Shown: positions 18,596 to 28,171, numbered from the stretch's first letter. The stretch: DNA of 64,000 nt from Arenibaculum pallidiluteum (GCF_017355985.1 NZ_JAFIQU010000001.1:62001-126000); one strand, 5' to 3'. Translations and numbers: made by a program. The notes: generated by a model from the sequence alone, not told the origin.

Positions 18596-19605
18596 GCCGG
18601 GGCCACGGCGCGCGTCGCGGCCAGGCGCGCCGCCGTCCTCAGCGCCGCGACGAGGCTCCTGGGGCTGGCGCGGCCCGTGCCCGCCAGGCCGAGCGCCGTG
18701 CCGTGGTCCGGCGACGTCCGCACAAAGGGCAGCCCCAGCGTCACGTTCACGCCGCCGTCGAAATCCAGCGTCTTCAGCGGGATCAGCGCCTGATCGTGGT
18801 ACATGCACAGCACGGCGTCGTGATCACGCCGCACGCCGGCATGGAACAGCGTGTCGGCCGGCAGCGGACCTCTGGCGGCGATCCCCTCGGCCCGCAGGGC
18901 CTCGGCGGCCGGGGCGATCACCTCGACGTCCTCGCGCCCGATGGTACCGGCCTCGCCGGCATGGGGATTAAGCCCGGCGAGCGCCAGCCGCGGCTCGGCG
19001 ATCCCGAAATCGCGCCGGAGCGCCTGCGCCAAGATGCGCGCGGTGCGCAGGATCAGCGCCGTCGTAAGCATTCCGGGAACGGCTGCGATTGGGACATGGA
19101 TCGTCACCGGCACGACCCGTATGCCGCCGCCCTCCAGCATCATCACCGTCTCGGTCCCGCCGGCGAGGTGGGCGAGGTACTCGGTATGCCCGGGATGGCT
19201 GAATCCCGCCTGGTACAGGACGCTCTTCTGGATCGGATTTGTGACGACGGCCGAGGCCTCGCCTGCCCTGGCCAGCGCGACCGCACGGTCGATGCTGCCG
19301 ATCACCGCGCCGCCGTTCGCGGGGTCGGGCCGTCCCGGGGTCACGGCGGCGGGAAGCGCCAGGGGCAACACCGGCAGGGCCGTGCCGAAGACGGCGACCG
19401 CCTCCTCGGCATCCCCGACGGCGCGCACGGGCACGTCGAAGCCGACGGCGCGCGCCAGCGCCGCGATCCGCTCGGGATCGTCCAGCAGCATGAAGGGAGG
19501 AACGCCGGCACGCGCCCGGTCGAGCCAGGCCATGCACGCGATCTCGCCCCCGATCCCAGCCGGCTCGCCCATGGTCAGGGCGAGCGGCCGCTCCCATCCG
19601 GTCAC
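18592..19605 (-). CDS. pdxA: 4-hydroxythreonine-4-phosphate dehydrogenase
   Basis: A 337-residue NAD-dependent dehydrogenase of the DXP-dependent pyridoxal phosphate pathway. Marks are [12 protein letters not shown] at the N-terminus, the metal-binding histidines in FSHPGHTEY and [12 protein letters not shown], and GLNPHAGE. The start is GTG at 19605, overlapping the surA stop in GTGA, and gives the family N-terminus. The C-terminal RTSPDHGTA is complete. Confidence 0.95.
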   Translation of the reverse strand: MTGWERPLALTMGEPAGIGGEIACMAWLDRARAGVPPFMLLDDPERIAALARAVGFDVPVRAVGDAEEAVAVFGTALPVLPLALPAAVTPGRPDPANGGAVIGSIDRAVALARAGEASAVVTNPIQKSVLYQAGFSHPGHTEYLAHLAGGTETVMMLEGGGIRVVPVTIHVPIAAVPGMLTTALILRTARILAQALRRDFGIAEPRLALAGLNPHAGEAGTIGREDVEVIAPAAEALRAEGIAARGPLPADTLFHAGVRRDHDAVLCMYHDQALIPLKTLDFDGGVNVTLGLPFVRTSPDHGTALGLAGTGRASPRSLVAALRTAARLAATRAVAPA

Positions 19606-21116
19606 ACGCGAACGTCCACGAAGGCGGACCGACGCAGGTCGCGCAGCCAGCGCCGCTGCAGCATGTCCAGCCGCTCGGTGCCGAGGACGGCCAGGACCTC
19701 CTCGCGGGACGGCAGGGATCCCGCCGGCAGCTCGCGCCCGCAGACCATGACGATCATCGCGCCGGACTCGTTCAGCAGCGGCGGGCTCGGCTCGCCGATG
19801 TTCAGGCCGGCGACGAGCTGCGCCAGCTCCTGGGGCATGTCGCCCAGGCGCAGCGTACCCGCATCGCCGGACTGGGGGCTGCCCAGCGCCGTCGCCTTCT
19901 CGCCCATGGCCTCGCAACCGGTAAGTTGCGGGCGCAGCTTCTCGGCCTCGGCACGCAGCCCCTCGGCGTCCTGGTTGGCGACGCGCGGCAGCAGGAGCTG
20001 CTTTAGCGTGACCTTGGCGTCGGCTGGGTTGCCGGCCGAGACCAGCCGCTGGTCGCGCAGCATCAGCAGGTGATAACCCGAGATGCCGCGGATCGGGCGG
20101 GAGATCTGGCCGGGACGAAGCTGGCGCAGCGCCTGGTCCAGCTCGCCCGGGAGCTGGTCCTGCTGGACCCAGCCGAGATCGCCGCCCTGCGCCGCCACGG
20201 CGGACTGCGAGAACTGGCGGGCGACGGCAGAGAAGCTCGCGCCGCCGACGATCTGCTCGGTTAGGCGGTCGGCGAGACGGTGGACCTCCTCGTCCTGCTC
20301 GGGGGAGTCGACTGCCAGGAAGATTTCGGCCACCAGGTACTCGGGCTTGCCGGCATTGGCCTGGATCCGCTGAAGATAGGCGTCGATCTCCTCGTCACCG
20401 ATCTCGACCTGCGGACGCAGGCGCCGCTGGATCAGCTTCTCCCACGAGATCACGGCGCGCGTCTGCTCGCGCAGCGTGACCGGCGAGATGCCGCGGGCCT
20501 TCAGGAAGTCGCCCATCTGCTGCTGGGTCATGCGGTTCTGCTGGGCCAGGCGGCCCAGGCGGTCGTCCAGCTCCTTGTCCGTGACCCGGACGTTCAGCCG
20601 CTTCGCCTCCTGGAGCTGCAGGCGCTCGTCCACGAGCTGGCGCAGCACCTGGGGCGCAAGGCGCTGGCGGGCCTCCGGGCTGTCCGGAAGGCCGGCAGAG
20701 AGCAGGGCCAGCTGCAGCCGCGCCTCCAGGTCGGACAGCGAGACGATCTCGTCGTTCACCACCGCGGCGATGCGCTCGACCATCGACGGCGCGCCGGACG
20801 GAGGCGGCCGCAGCATGGCGGTCGGCGGCGCGCCCGGCGCGGGCGCGGCAGCCGCCGGCGGAGCGGCCGGGCGCGAGGCCTGCGGCGCGGCCGGAGGGGC
20901 AGCCTGGGGAGCAGCCTGGGGCGCCGCGGGCCGGGCGACGGCGGGCGGCTGGGCGGAGCGGGTGGCAGGCGACGTGAACTGGGCGGATGCCGGCAGTGCC
21001 GCCGCAGCCAGCAGGGCCGCAGCGACGGGAATTCGGATCAGGCACTTCGGAAGGTTTGCAGGCATCGGCTTCTGGCTCGTGAACTGGCGGTTCGGGTCGG
21101 GGCAGAGGCCGGGCAT
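19602..21116 (-). CDS. surA: periplasmic chaperone/peptidyl-prolyl isomerase SurA
   Basis: A SurA-type outer-membrane-protein chaperone of up to 504 residues. It has a signal peptide (core AAALLAAAALPASA), a Pro/Ala-rich linker of about 65 residues, the SurA N-domain (VERIAAVVNDEIVSLSDLEAR), one clear parvulin domain (YLVAEIFLAVDSP to GYHLLMLRDQR) and a weaker second one. Three starts are possible: 21119, 21116 and 21065. GGAGG in the end of lptG is seven bases from 21116, so I choose it; the signal peptide looks more normal from 21065 (487 residues). lptD, usually between lptG and surA, is absent here. Confidence 0.9.
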   Translation of the reverse strand: MPGLCPDPNRQFTSQKPMPANLPKCLIRIPVAAALLAAAALPASAQFTSPATRSAQPPAVARPAAPQAAPQAAPPAAPQASRPAAPPAAAAPAPGAPPTAMLRPPPSGAPSMVERIAAVVNDEIVSLSDLEARLQLALLSAGLPDSPEARQRLAPQVLRQLVDERLQLQEAKRLNVRVTDKELDDRLGRLAQQNRMTQQQMGDFLKARGISPVTLREQTRAVISWEKLIQRRLRPQVEIGDEEIDAYLQRIQANAGKPEYLVAEIFLAVDSPEQDEEVHRLADRLTEQIVGGASFSAVARQFSQSAVAAQGGDLGWVQQDQLPGELDQALRQLRPGQISRPIRGISGYHLLMLRDQRLVSAGNPADAKVTLKQLLLPRVANQDAEGLRAEAEKLRPQLTGCEAMGEKATALGSPQSGDAGTLRLGDMPQELAQLVAGLNIGEPSPPLLNESGAMIVMVCGRELPAGSLPSREEVLAVLGTERLDMLQRRWLRDLRRSAFVDVRV

Positions 21117-22210
21117 CATCCGTCCTCCAGGTGCAGCAGCACGGCGATGCTGATCAGCAGGCTGGCGACCGCCGGCGCCCACGCGGCCAGGACCACCGGG
21201 ATGGTCTCTGATATGCCGAAGGCGAGCACGACATCGGTCAGCACGAACAGGACGAACCCGGTCGCCACCCCGCCGGCGACCATCAGGAGAGTGCCTCCCC
21301 GGCGCGTCTGGCGCAATGAAAACGCAGCGGCGAACAGGACCATCGCGCAGAACAGGAGCGGCTGCGACAAAAGGGACTGGTACTGCAGCCGGTGCCGCAC
21401 GGCCGAAAGGCCCGTCGCCTCCAGCGTCTTGATAAATCCCGGAAGGGCCCAGAAACCCATGGTGCGCGGCGCCGCGAGCCCCTCTGCTATGCGCTCGAAG
21501 GTCAGCGTGGTCGGCACGCGGTAGTCGGTCACAGCCTGGGTCGGCATCTCGGGCCGGTTCAGCCAGCCCGACGGGATCTCCCACCGGCCAGGCAGCAGCA
21601 GTGCCACCGGCGCGTCGACCCGCTCGCGCACCTGCTCGTCGCCCTCGATGCGGATCATCGTGACGCCCTGCAGCTCGAGCGTGCCGGGCCGCACCTGCTC
21701 GGCGTGGATCAGCCAGCGCTCCTCGTCCGCGCCCTGCAGCAGCCACAGACCGGACTGCCCCACCGCCAGCGAGCTCTGCCGTCCGCGGAGGTAGAAGTCC
21801 TCCATGCGCTCGTACCGCGCCACCAGAATCGACCCCAGCGGATTGATGACCGTCACCTGTATGACCGCGACAAGTGGCGCCAGCACCAGCACGGGCGCCA
21901 GGAACTGCCATGCCGAGACACCGACGGCGCGCGCCACGACCAGCTCCTGGCTCCGGGTCAGGCGCCAGAAGGTGAACATGGCGCTGAACAGGACGACGAA
22001 GGGGAATGCCTGCTGTCCGATCTCGGGCAGCTTCAGCAGCCCCATTTGCATCACGATGGCGAAATTGGCCTGGGGCTTGCCGACCGCGCGGCGCAGCAGC
22101 TCGACGATGTCCAGCAGCAGGATGATCGCGAGAATCACCAGGAGCAGCGCAAGGAACCAGGCCAGGAACTGCCGGCCGATGTAGCGCGAGAGGGTTCTCG
22201 GGAACGCCAA
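21116..22210 (-). CDS. lptG: LPS export permease LptG
   Basis: A 364-residue YjgP/YjgQ-family inner-membrane permease of the Lpt system that lifts lipopolysaccharide from the inner membrane. Three hydrophobic helices lie at each end with a periplasmic beta-jellyroll domain of about 150 residues between them. It starts with TTG at 22210, nine bases after the lptF stop, with a perfect AGGAGGTC ribosome binding site. Its stop overlaps the surA start region. Confidence 0.92.
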   Translation of the reverse strand: MAFPRTLSRYIGRQFLAWFLALLLVILAIILLLDIVELLRRAVGKPQANFAIVMQMGLLKLPEIGQQAFPFVVLFSAMFTFWRLTRSQELVVARAVGVSAWQFLAPVLVLAPLVAVIQVTVINPLGSILVARYERMEDFYLRGRQSSLAVGQSGLWLLQGADEERWLIHAEQVRPGTLELQGVTMIRIEGDEQVRERVDAPVALLLPGRWEIPSGWLNRPEMPTQAVTDYRVPTTLTFERIAEGLAAPRTMGFWALPGFIKTLEATGLSAVRHRLQYQSLLSQPLLFCAMVLFAAAFSLRQTRRGGTLLMVAGGVATGFVLFVLTDVVLAFGISETIPVVLAAWAPAVASLLISIAVLLHLEDG

Positions 22211-22219
22211 CCGGACCTC

Positions 22220-23335
22220 CTACGGCGCCGCGGCCGCATGCGGCGGCCGCTGGAGGCGCGGACGCAGCAGCGCCCAGAGCCCGAGCGCGACCGGGCCCAG
22301 CGCGAGGACCCACATCAGCGGCAGCAGCGCGGGGTTGCTGGCGGCCAGGTTCGATGCGCCGAGGCTCAGGCTCTGCAGCAGGACGATCAGCAGCGCCGCC
22401 GCGACGATACGGCGCACCTGGCCGCGCCGGTTGAACTCGCCGGTCAGCAGCGCGACGCTGCCCACGAGCGCGAAGGCGAGCGAGGCAAAGGGCGCGCTGA
22501 GCCGCTGGTGCAGCTCCACGACGAGGCGGTTCCGGACAGCGGCATCGCCGGCGCTGTCGCGGGCATCCAGCAGCTCGCCCAGGGACTGCTCCCGCGGGTC
22601 CGGAACGCGCGGCTGGCCCGAGCGGTCGAGCGAGACGATGTCCAGGGCGTAGCGGTCGAAATAGAGAACCGAGAGCCGGCCCGTCGCGCGGTCGACCGAC
22701 TGGCGCTGGCCGTCGAAGACCAGGACCCGCTGGCCGCCGTCGGGTCCCTCGCTCGCGACGCCGCGCTCCGCGATCAGGGTGACCGGCCGCTCCTTGATGC
22801 GGCTGTCGTGAATCACGAGGCCCCACAGCTCGCCGTTGGGCTCGCGACGCCGGACATAGACGGTCACGCCCTCGTCGACCTGGTTGAACACGCCCTCGCG
22901 CAGCAGGGCCGCTGAGTAGCCGTTGCGCGCCAGACGTTCCAGCATGACAAGCTCGCGCGAGGCGAGTGGGGCGATCCACAGCGTCAGCGCCATGCAGACC
23001 AAGCCGACGGCGGCGGCCAGCAGCAGCGCCGGCCGCGCCAGGTCGACCGGGCTCAGCCCGATGGAGCGCATCACCACCAGTTCGTTGTCCATCAGCAGGC
23101 GATTGTAGGTGAACAGCACCGCTGCCACCGTCGCGATGGGCAGCACGATGGACAGGAAGGTCGGCAGCGTCACGACCATCAGCCGCAGGAACAGCGACAG
23201 CGGCGCCCCGCCCTCGATCACGATTTCGATCAGGCGCAGGGACTGCGTCAGCCAGATCACCATGGTCAGGCCGAGCGTGACGAAGACCATGGTGACCGCC
23301 AAGTGGCGCAGCAGATATCGCGAAAGCTTGTTCAT
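22220..23335 (-). CDS. lptF: LPS export permease LptF
   Basis: A 371-residue partner permease to LptG, with the same topology: N-terminal helices (RYLLRHLAVTMVFVTLGL), a central periplasmic domain, and three C-terminal helices. The signature of the family, MDNELVVMRSIGLSP, follows the second helix. The ATG at 23335 gives the family N-terminus NKLSRYLLR; the longer open frame upstream has no matching sequence. It heads the operon lptF-lptG-surA-pdxA-rsmA and is divergent from pepA. Confidence 0.93.
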   Translation of the reverse strand: MNKLSRYLLRHLAVTMVFVTLGLTMVIWLTQSLRLIEIVIEGGAPLSLFLRLMVVTLPTFLSIVLPIATVAAVLFTYNRLLMDNELVVMRSIGLSPVDLARPALLLAAAVGLVCMALTLWIAPLASRELVMLERLARNGYSAALLREGVFNQVDEGVTVYVRRREPNGELWGLVIHDSRIKERPVTLIAERGVASEGPDGGQRVLVFDGQRQSVDRATGRLSVLYFDRYALDIVSLDRSGQPRVPDPREQSLGELLDARDSAGDAAVRNRLVVELHQRLSAPFASLAFALVGSVALLTGEFNRRGQVRRIVAAALLIVLLQSLSLGASNLAASNPALLPLMWVLALGPVALGLWALLRPRLQRPPHAAAAP

Positions 23336-23423
23336 GGATCCGTGGTCGCAGACGCCGGCCGGTCGGGCCAATGCCTCCGACGCTGGCCGTCGAAGGTGGC
23401 GCCGTGATGGCGGGCCGCACGGC

Positions 23424-23452
23424 TTGACAGCACGCGGCCCGTGTTCTTTATC
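23424..23452 (+). promoter_or_regulatory. candidate sigma-70 promoter of pepA
   Basis: A perfect -35 hexamer TTGACA (23424-23429) is followed after 17 bases by TTTATC (23447-23452), a modest -10. The predicted start would leave a leader of about 60 bases before the pepA ATG at 23520. Confidence 0.5.
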
Positions 23453-23519
23453 GATTCCCGGCGCTCGACTCAACAACCGCCCGCCGCCGCCGCCGGGACA
23501 GAAATGGGGAAACGGACGC

Positions 23520-25010
23520 ATGAAGTTCAACTTCGCCGACGCCGCGCTGCCGAAGGCCGGCACGCTTGCGATCCTGGTCGCCGCCGACCGCAGGCTGGGC
23601 GCGCTGGGCCAGGAGCTCGACCGGATCACCGGCGGCGCCGTCGGCCGCGCCATGGAGACCGCTCGCTTCTCCGGCAAGGCCGAGGAGACGCTCTCGCTCT
23701 TGGCGCCCGGCGGGACTGAGCTCGACCGCGTCCTGCTGGTTGGAATCGGCAAGCCCGAGCAGGTCGACGAGCAGGCGCTGGCCGCGGCGGGCGGCATCGC
23801 CTACGCGGCGCTGGCGCGCGGACCGGCGGAGGCCTCGATCCTGGTCGAGCTGCCCGAGGGAGCACCGGCTGTCGACCATCCCGCGGCGCAGGTCGCCTTC
23901 GGCGCGAATCTGCGGTGCTACCGCTTCGACAAGTACCGGACCAAGGAGAAGGCGGAGACGAAGCCGACCCTGCGGCGCATCACCCTGCTGACGCGCGATG
24001 CCGGCGGCGCCAAGAAGGCATGGCCGCTCCTCGACGCCGTGGCTGACGGCGTGTTCCTGACCCGGGACCTCGTGAGCGAGCCGGCCAACGTGCTGACGCC
24101 CGTGGCCTTCGCCGAGGCCTGCGAGCAGCTCGCCGAGCTCGGCGTCGAGGTCGACGTCCTCGACGAGAAGCGCATGCGCAAGCTCGGGATGGGCGCGCTT
24201 CTCGGTGTCGCCCAGGGATCCGAGAACCCGCCGCGGCTGGTCACCATGCAGTGGCGGAATGCCGCCGACCGTGACGCGCGGCCGCTGGCCCTGATCGGCA
24301 AGGGCGTCACCTTCGACACCGGCGGCATCTCCATCAAGCCTGCGGCGGGCATGGAGGACATGAAGTGGGACATGGCGGGTGCCGGCGCCGTGGTCGGCAC
24401 CATGCGCGCTCTCGCCGGGCGCAAGGCGCGCGCGAACGTGGTCGGCGTCGTGGCGCTGGTCGAGAACATGCCCTCTGGCACGGCCCAGCGTCCCGGCGAC
24501 ATCGTGCGCAGCCTGTCCGGCCAGACCATCGAGGTCCTGAACACCGACGCCGAGGGCCGCCTGGTGCTCGCCGACGCGCTCTGGTACGCGCAGGACACCT
24601 TCAATCCCCGGGCCATGATCGACCTGGCGACGCTGACCGGCGCGATCCTGGTGGCGCTGGGCGCCGAGCAGGCCGGCCTCTTCGCCAACGACGACGCCCT
24701 GGCGCAGCAGCTGATCGAGGCGGGCAGCCGCACCGGGGAGAAGCTCTGGCGCATGCCGTTGGGCGATGCCTACGACAAGATGATCAACTCGGATGCCGCC
24801 GACATGAAGAACATCGGCGACGGCCGCAATGCCGGCTCGATCGTCGGCGCGCAGTTCCTGAAGCGGTTCGTGCGCGACATCCCCTGGGCCCATTTGGACG
24901 TGGCCGGCGTGGTCTGGTCCAAGAAGGACGCGCCGACCGTCCCCAAGGGCGGCACGGGCTACGGCGTGCGGCTTCTGGACCGGCTCGTGGCCGACCATTA
25001 CGAGGGATGA
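23520..25010 (+). CDS. pepA: leucyl aminopeptidase
   Basis: A 496-residue M17 metallo-aminopeptidase that removes N-terminal residues from peptides in the cytoplasm. The family signature NTDAEGRL is present, with the other zinc ligands in IGKGVTFDTGG and WDMAGAGAV. The length is normal. The ATG at 23520 is favoured by the MKFNFAD N-terminus. Its stop overlaps the holC start in ATGA. PepA homologues can also bind DNA, but nothing here shows that. Confidence 0.95.
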   Translation: MKFNFADAALPKAGTLAILVAADRRLGALGQELDRITGGAVGRAMETARFSGKAEETLSLLAPGGTELDRVLLVGIGKPEQVDEQALAAAGGIAYAALARGPAEASILVELPEGAPAVDHPAAQVAFGANLRCYRFDKYRTKEKAETKPTLRRITLLTRDAGGAKKAWPLLDAVADGVFLTRDLVSEPANVLTPVAFAEACEQLAELGVEVDVLDEKRMRKLGMGALLGVAQGSENPPRLVTMQWRNAADRDARPLALIGKGVTFDTGGISIKPAAGMEDMKWDMAGAGAVVGTMRALAGRKARANVVGVVALVENMPSGTAQRPGDIVRSLSGQTIEVLNTDAEGRLVLADALWYAQDTFNPRAMIDLATLTGAILVALGAEQAGLFANDDALAQQLIEAGSRTGEKLWRMPLGDAYDKMINSDAADMKNIGDGRNAGSIVGAQFLKRFVRDIPWAHLDVAGVVWSKKDAPTVPKGGTGYGVRLLDRLVADHYEG

Positions 25011-25456
25011 CTGAGGTCAGGTTCTATCATCTCCTGCGCAAGCCGCTGGAGCAGGCGCTTCCCGAGCTGCTCGAGAAGACGCTGGAGCGGGGCTGGCGGG
25101 CCGTCGTGCTCGCCGGCTCCCGTGAGCGCGTCGAGGCCATGGACCAGCATCTGTGGACCTATGACGACCGCAGCTTCCTGCCGCATGGGACGGCCGCCCA
25201 GGGCGACGCCGAGTACCAGCCGGTCTGGCTCAGCGACACCGAGGAGAATCCGAACGGCGCGCAGGTCCTGTTCCTGATCGACGGCGCGGAGACCGGCTCC
25301 CCCGAGCTCTACGAGAGGATCTGCGACCTTTTCGACGGCAACGATCCCGAGGCCGTCGCCGCCGCGCGGCAGCGCTGGAAGCGCCTGAAGGACGGCGGGC
25401 ACGCCCTGTCCTACTGGCAGCAGACGGATCGCGGCCGCTGGGAACAGAAGGCCTGA
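25007..25456 (+). CDS. holC: DNA polymerase III chi subunit
   Basis: A 149-residue chi subunit of the clamp-loader complex, which contacts SSB. Family marks are VRFYHLLRKPLEQALPELLEK at the N-terminus (in overlapping pieces), the WTYDDRSFLPHG core and HALSYWQQ at the end. Its ATG overlaps the pepA stop; pepA-holC is a common operon. The next gene begins nine bases downstream. Confidence 0.92.
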   Translation: MTEVRFYHLLRKPLEQALPELLEKTLERGWRAVVLAGSRERVEAMDQHLWTYDDRSFLPHGTAAQGDAEYQPVWLSDTEENPNGAQVLFLIDGAETGSPELYERICDLFDGNDPEAVAAARQRWKRLKDGGHALSYWQQTDRGRWEQKA

Positions 25457-25464
25457 GGCTGCCC

Positions 25465-26892
25465 ATGCCCGCGTCGCCGCCCCGGTCCCGGGCCCGACGG
25501 GGCTGGCGCCCGGCGTTAGGCCCCATTCTGCTCTTCCGCGGCGTCCAGGAGGAGCGCTGGCGCGTCTCGGCCCTGTTCGCCGCCGAGGACGAGGCGGAGC
25601 CGCCGGACCTCGGGGCCGAAGGCGTGCTGCTGCCGATCCCGCCGCGCCATGTGGGCACCGTCGGCGGCCTGACGCTTTGGCGCTTCGACTTCGCCGTCGC
25701 CCGCGAGGCGGCGGACCGCCGCGTGCTCTACGGGTTCCCGAGCGGCGAGCGCTGGTGGTTCCAGGTTCCCGCGCGCGATGGCCGCCTCCGCATCGCGGCC
25801 CTGGCCGACGGTGCCGGCCCTCCGCCGGGCGGCCCCTGGTCGCGGCTCAACGGCGCGCACCGGGCCAACCCCTTCCATCTCATGCTGCGCGCCGGCGGGC
25901 AGGCCGACGCGCGCGCCGTCTGGACCGCCGGCCCGATCCTCGCGGCATGGAGCGCGCGCGCATGGCGCGAGCGCGCCGCCCTGCCCTTCACGGCCGAGAT
26001 GACGGCCGAGGCCGGCGCCACCCTGGCGGATTGCTACCTGCGGGCATGGCGCCGGCCCGAACTGGCCGCGCTGCATGCCAGCGTCCCCTCGGCCATGGCG
26101 CCGGGCACCGCCGACCGCGGCGAGGACTGGGACGCCCTGCCTGCCGAGCTGGCCGCCAGCCCCGTCGTCCGCGGCGTCCTGGCCGAGGCGGATCGAGCCG
26201 CCGCCTGCCTCCAGGCGGGGTCGCCAGAGGTCGGCGATCAACCGGGCTCCGGCTGGGATCTCGCCGCGGGTGGCGTCGGGCTGCTCGGCCTCACCGTTCG
26301 CCGCGGCCCCGATCCGCTGATCGAGCCCGCCTGGCGTGGGCTGCCTGCCCGGCTCGACCGCCTCGTGGACAACCGCCTGCTGCTCGTAATCTGCGCCCCG
26401 CCCCCGCTGGAGCCGCGGATCGGGGGAATCGGGGCCCTTCTCCGATCCTCGACCCGGATCGAGGGGAGCTGGCGGAGCGAAGCGAGGGAGACCGGATGGA
26501 TGCGGCTCCTGAGGCTGCTGGGAGACCATGCGCACCGTTCCGGCGCCAGGATTGCGCTGGTGGGCGGTGGCTGGGGCTTGGGCAGCCTGGCGACGTTGCG
26601 CGGGCCCGACCACGAGATCTGGCAGGTCTCGCTGCCGGCCATGGACGGAGCCGTCCCTGCCCCCCGGGCCGAGACGCTTGAGCGCGCCGGCCGCACCGCC
26701 GAGATCGTGCGGGACGGTCTGGAGCTGTCCTTCTCCGATTTTCCCGAGGCCGACGGCCGGCGCTTCCTGGCCGGTCGCGGCTGGGCATCACTGGAGACGG
26801 ACCGCACGGGCGACCTGCTGGCCGAGTGGGTGGTCGAGGGCGCGGCCGGCCCGCTGATCCGCTGGATCCCTGCCGTCAGCCCGGCTTCCTGA
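25465..26892 (+). CDS. PhoD-like phosphatase homologue lacking metal ligands (probable pseudoenzyme)
   Basis: A 475-residue protein that follows the layout of the alphaproteobacterial PhoD-like (alkaline phosphatase D) family: GPILLFRGVQEERWRVSAL at the start, FHLML at residues 137-141, VPSAM before a W..P block, and ARIALVGGGWG late. At each place where PhoD-like enzymes carry metal ligands, they are gone: the GGDQ site reads AGGQ (143-146), the WDDHD site aligns without gaps to P-G-T-A-D (213-217), and the SGDVH site reads VGGGW (366-370). I recall these family motifs rather than having run an alignment. It is intact and co-oriented with pepA-holC, so a non-catalytic or altered role is likely. 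Confidence 0.65.
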   Translation: MPASPPRSRARRGWRPALGPILLFRGVQEERWRVSALFAAEDEAEPPDLGAEGVLLPIPPRHVGTVGGLTLWRFDFAVAREAADRRVLYGFPSGERWWFQVPARDGRLRIAALADGAGPPPGGPWSRLNGAHRANPFHLMLRAGGQADARAVWTAGPILAAWSARAWRERAALPFTAEMTAEAGATLADCYLRAWRRPELAALHASVPSAMAPGTADRGEDWDALPAELAASPVVRGVLAEADRAAACLQAGSPEVGDQPGSGWDLAAGGVGLLGLTVRRGPDPLIEPAWRGLPARLDRLVDNRLLLVICAPPPLEPRIGGIGALLRSSTRIEGSWRSEARETGWMRLLRLLGDHAHRSGARIALVGGGWGLGSLATLRGPDHEIWQVSLPAMDGAVPAPRAETLERAGRTAEIVRDGLELSFSDFPEADGRRFLAGRGWASLETDRTGDLLAEWVVEGAAGPLIRWIPAVSPAS

Positions 26893-28171
26893 GCACGAAT
26901 ACCCAGCCCGGCACCGGCTGACCCTTCTCGCGCCGCGGCACGGCATGGTCCAGGATCGCAACCTCCAGCCCCGAGGCGGCGGCGGCCGCACGCAGATGCG
27001 CCTCGCCATGGGCGTAGCGGCGCGTCGCGCCCAGGACGAATCCCTCCCCCTCCAGACGCTCGGCGGTGGCGGCGAGCATTCCCCCGGGGCGGAGCGCCTC
27101 CGCCACCGCCGAGAAGACCGGGTGGAGATCGCCGAGATAGACTAGCACGTCGGCGGCTATCACGAGATCCCGGGCCGCCGGGCGCCTGCCGAGGGAGTCC
27201 CGCAGCTCCGCGACCTCCAGCCGGTCGTAGATGCCCCGAGCGGCGGCCTTGTCCACCATCCGGGGCGACAGGTCGCTCCCCTCCAGGAACGCCGCGGCGT
27301 CCCTGAAGGCAATGCCGGCAAGGCCGGTGCCGCAGCCGATGTCGAGCACGTCCAGCTCGCCCCGCCCGGCGAGCAGCGGCGCCGTGGCCTCGCGCAGGAT
27401 GGCGGGCGCGCGGTAGTCCAGACGGCCCAGCAGGTCCCTGTCGAAGCGATCGGCGTAGGTGTCGAACAGTCCGCGCACGAAGGCCGGGCTCAGCGCGTCG
27501 GCGGTCGCGAGCGCGTCTGCGAGGCCGCGCAGGCCGAAGGGGTCCTCTGGATCGAGATCGAGGGCGCGCGCCACCAGGGCCATGGCCTTCCCGCGCTCGC
27601 CGACCGCAGCCCAGGCCCTGGCGGCCAGGGCGACGAGCGCCAGGTCGTCGGGATCTCGGCGCATCCGCGGCTGCAGAAGCTCCAGCGCGGCGACGGCATC
27701 GCCGGTCTCTACGAGCAGTCCGCCAAGGCCAAGGAGCGCCGCGCTGTCCGAGGGGTCGAGATGAAGCGCCTCGCGGTAGTGGCGGACGGCATCGCCCGAT
27801 TCGCCGGTGATTCGCCTAAAATCACCGATTTTGCGGTGCGAGACCGCGTCGTCGGGCCGCCTTTCGAGAATCCTCCCGTGCACCTCGGCCGCTTCGGCTA
27901 TCCGCCCCGCCTCCTCCTCGGCCTCCGCCCAGGCGCGCAGCCACCGCATCGTTCCGGTATCGATCCAGGCCGCACGGCGCAACGCCTCGGCAGCCTCGCG
28001 GGGACGCCCAGCCGCGGCGAGCCAGAAGCCCAGGCCGCCCAAGGCTTCGGCATCGGCGGGATCAGCTTGAAGAATGCCCCTGTAAGCCGCCTCAGCCTTG
28101 GGATTCCCGGCTTCCGCAAGGGCATGGGCGGCAGCCAGCGCATCCTGGCCGGGACTGGTCGGAGAAGCCAT
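26876..28171 (-). CDS. TPR-repeat class I SAM-dependent methyltransferase
   Basis: A 431-residue protein with about five tetratricopeptide repeats in residues 1-215 (for example AEAYRGILQADP-type helices ending in DP, and REALHLDPSDSAALLGLGGL) and a class I methyltransferase domain after about residue 240, with the SAM-binding LDIGCGTGLAG near residue 275 and EGSDLSPRMVDKA after it. The substrate is unknown. The start at 28171 (MASPTSP) is chosen because the upstream ATGs in the same frame lie in sequence without TPR character; the ribosome binding site is weak for all. It overlaps the convergent PhoD-like gene by 17 bases. Confidence 0.85.
   Translation of the reverse strand: MASPTSPGQDALAAAHALAEAGNPKAEAAYRGILQADPADAEALGGLGFWLAAAGRPREAAEALRRAAWIDTGTMRWLRAWAEAEEEAGRIAEAAEVHGRILERRPDDAVSHRKIGDFRRITGESGDAVRHYREALHLDPSDSAALLGLGGLLVETGDAVAALELLQPRMRRDPDDLALVALAARAWAAVGERGKAMALVARALDLDPEDPFGLRGLADALATADALSPAFVRGLFDTYADRFDRDLLGRLDYRAPAILREATAPLLAGRGELDVLDIGCGTGLAGIAFRDAAAFLEGSDLSPRMVDKAAARGIYDRLEVAELRDSLGRRPAARDLVIAADVLVYLGDLHPVFSAVAEALRPGGMLAATAERLEGEGFVLGATRRYAHGEAHLRAAAAASGLEVAILDHAVPRREKGQPVPGWVFVLRKPG

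Noticed and set aside
19602-23420. A single 1272-codon minus-strand frame spanning surA and antisense-frame lptG/lptF
   Set aside because: Only its last 500 codons encode SurA; the rest is an out-of-frame reading of lptG and lptF.
23109-23519. N-terminal extension of pepA of about 137 codons
   Set aside because: It overlaps lptF on the other strand, lacks aminopeptidase sequence, and a promoter and the family N-terminus support ATG 23520.
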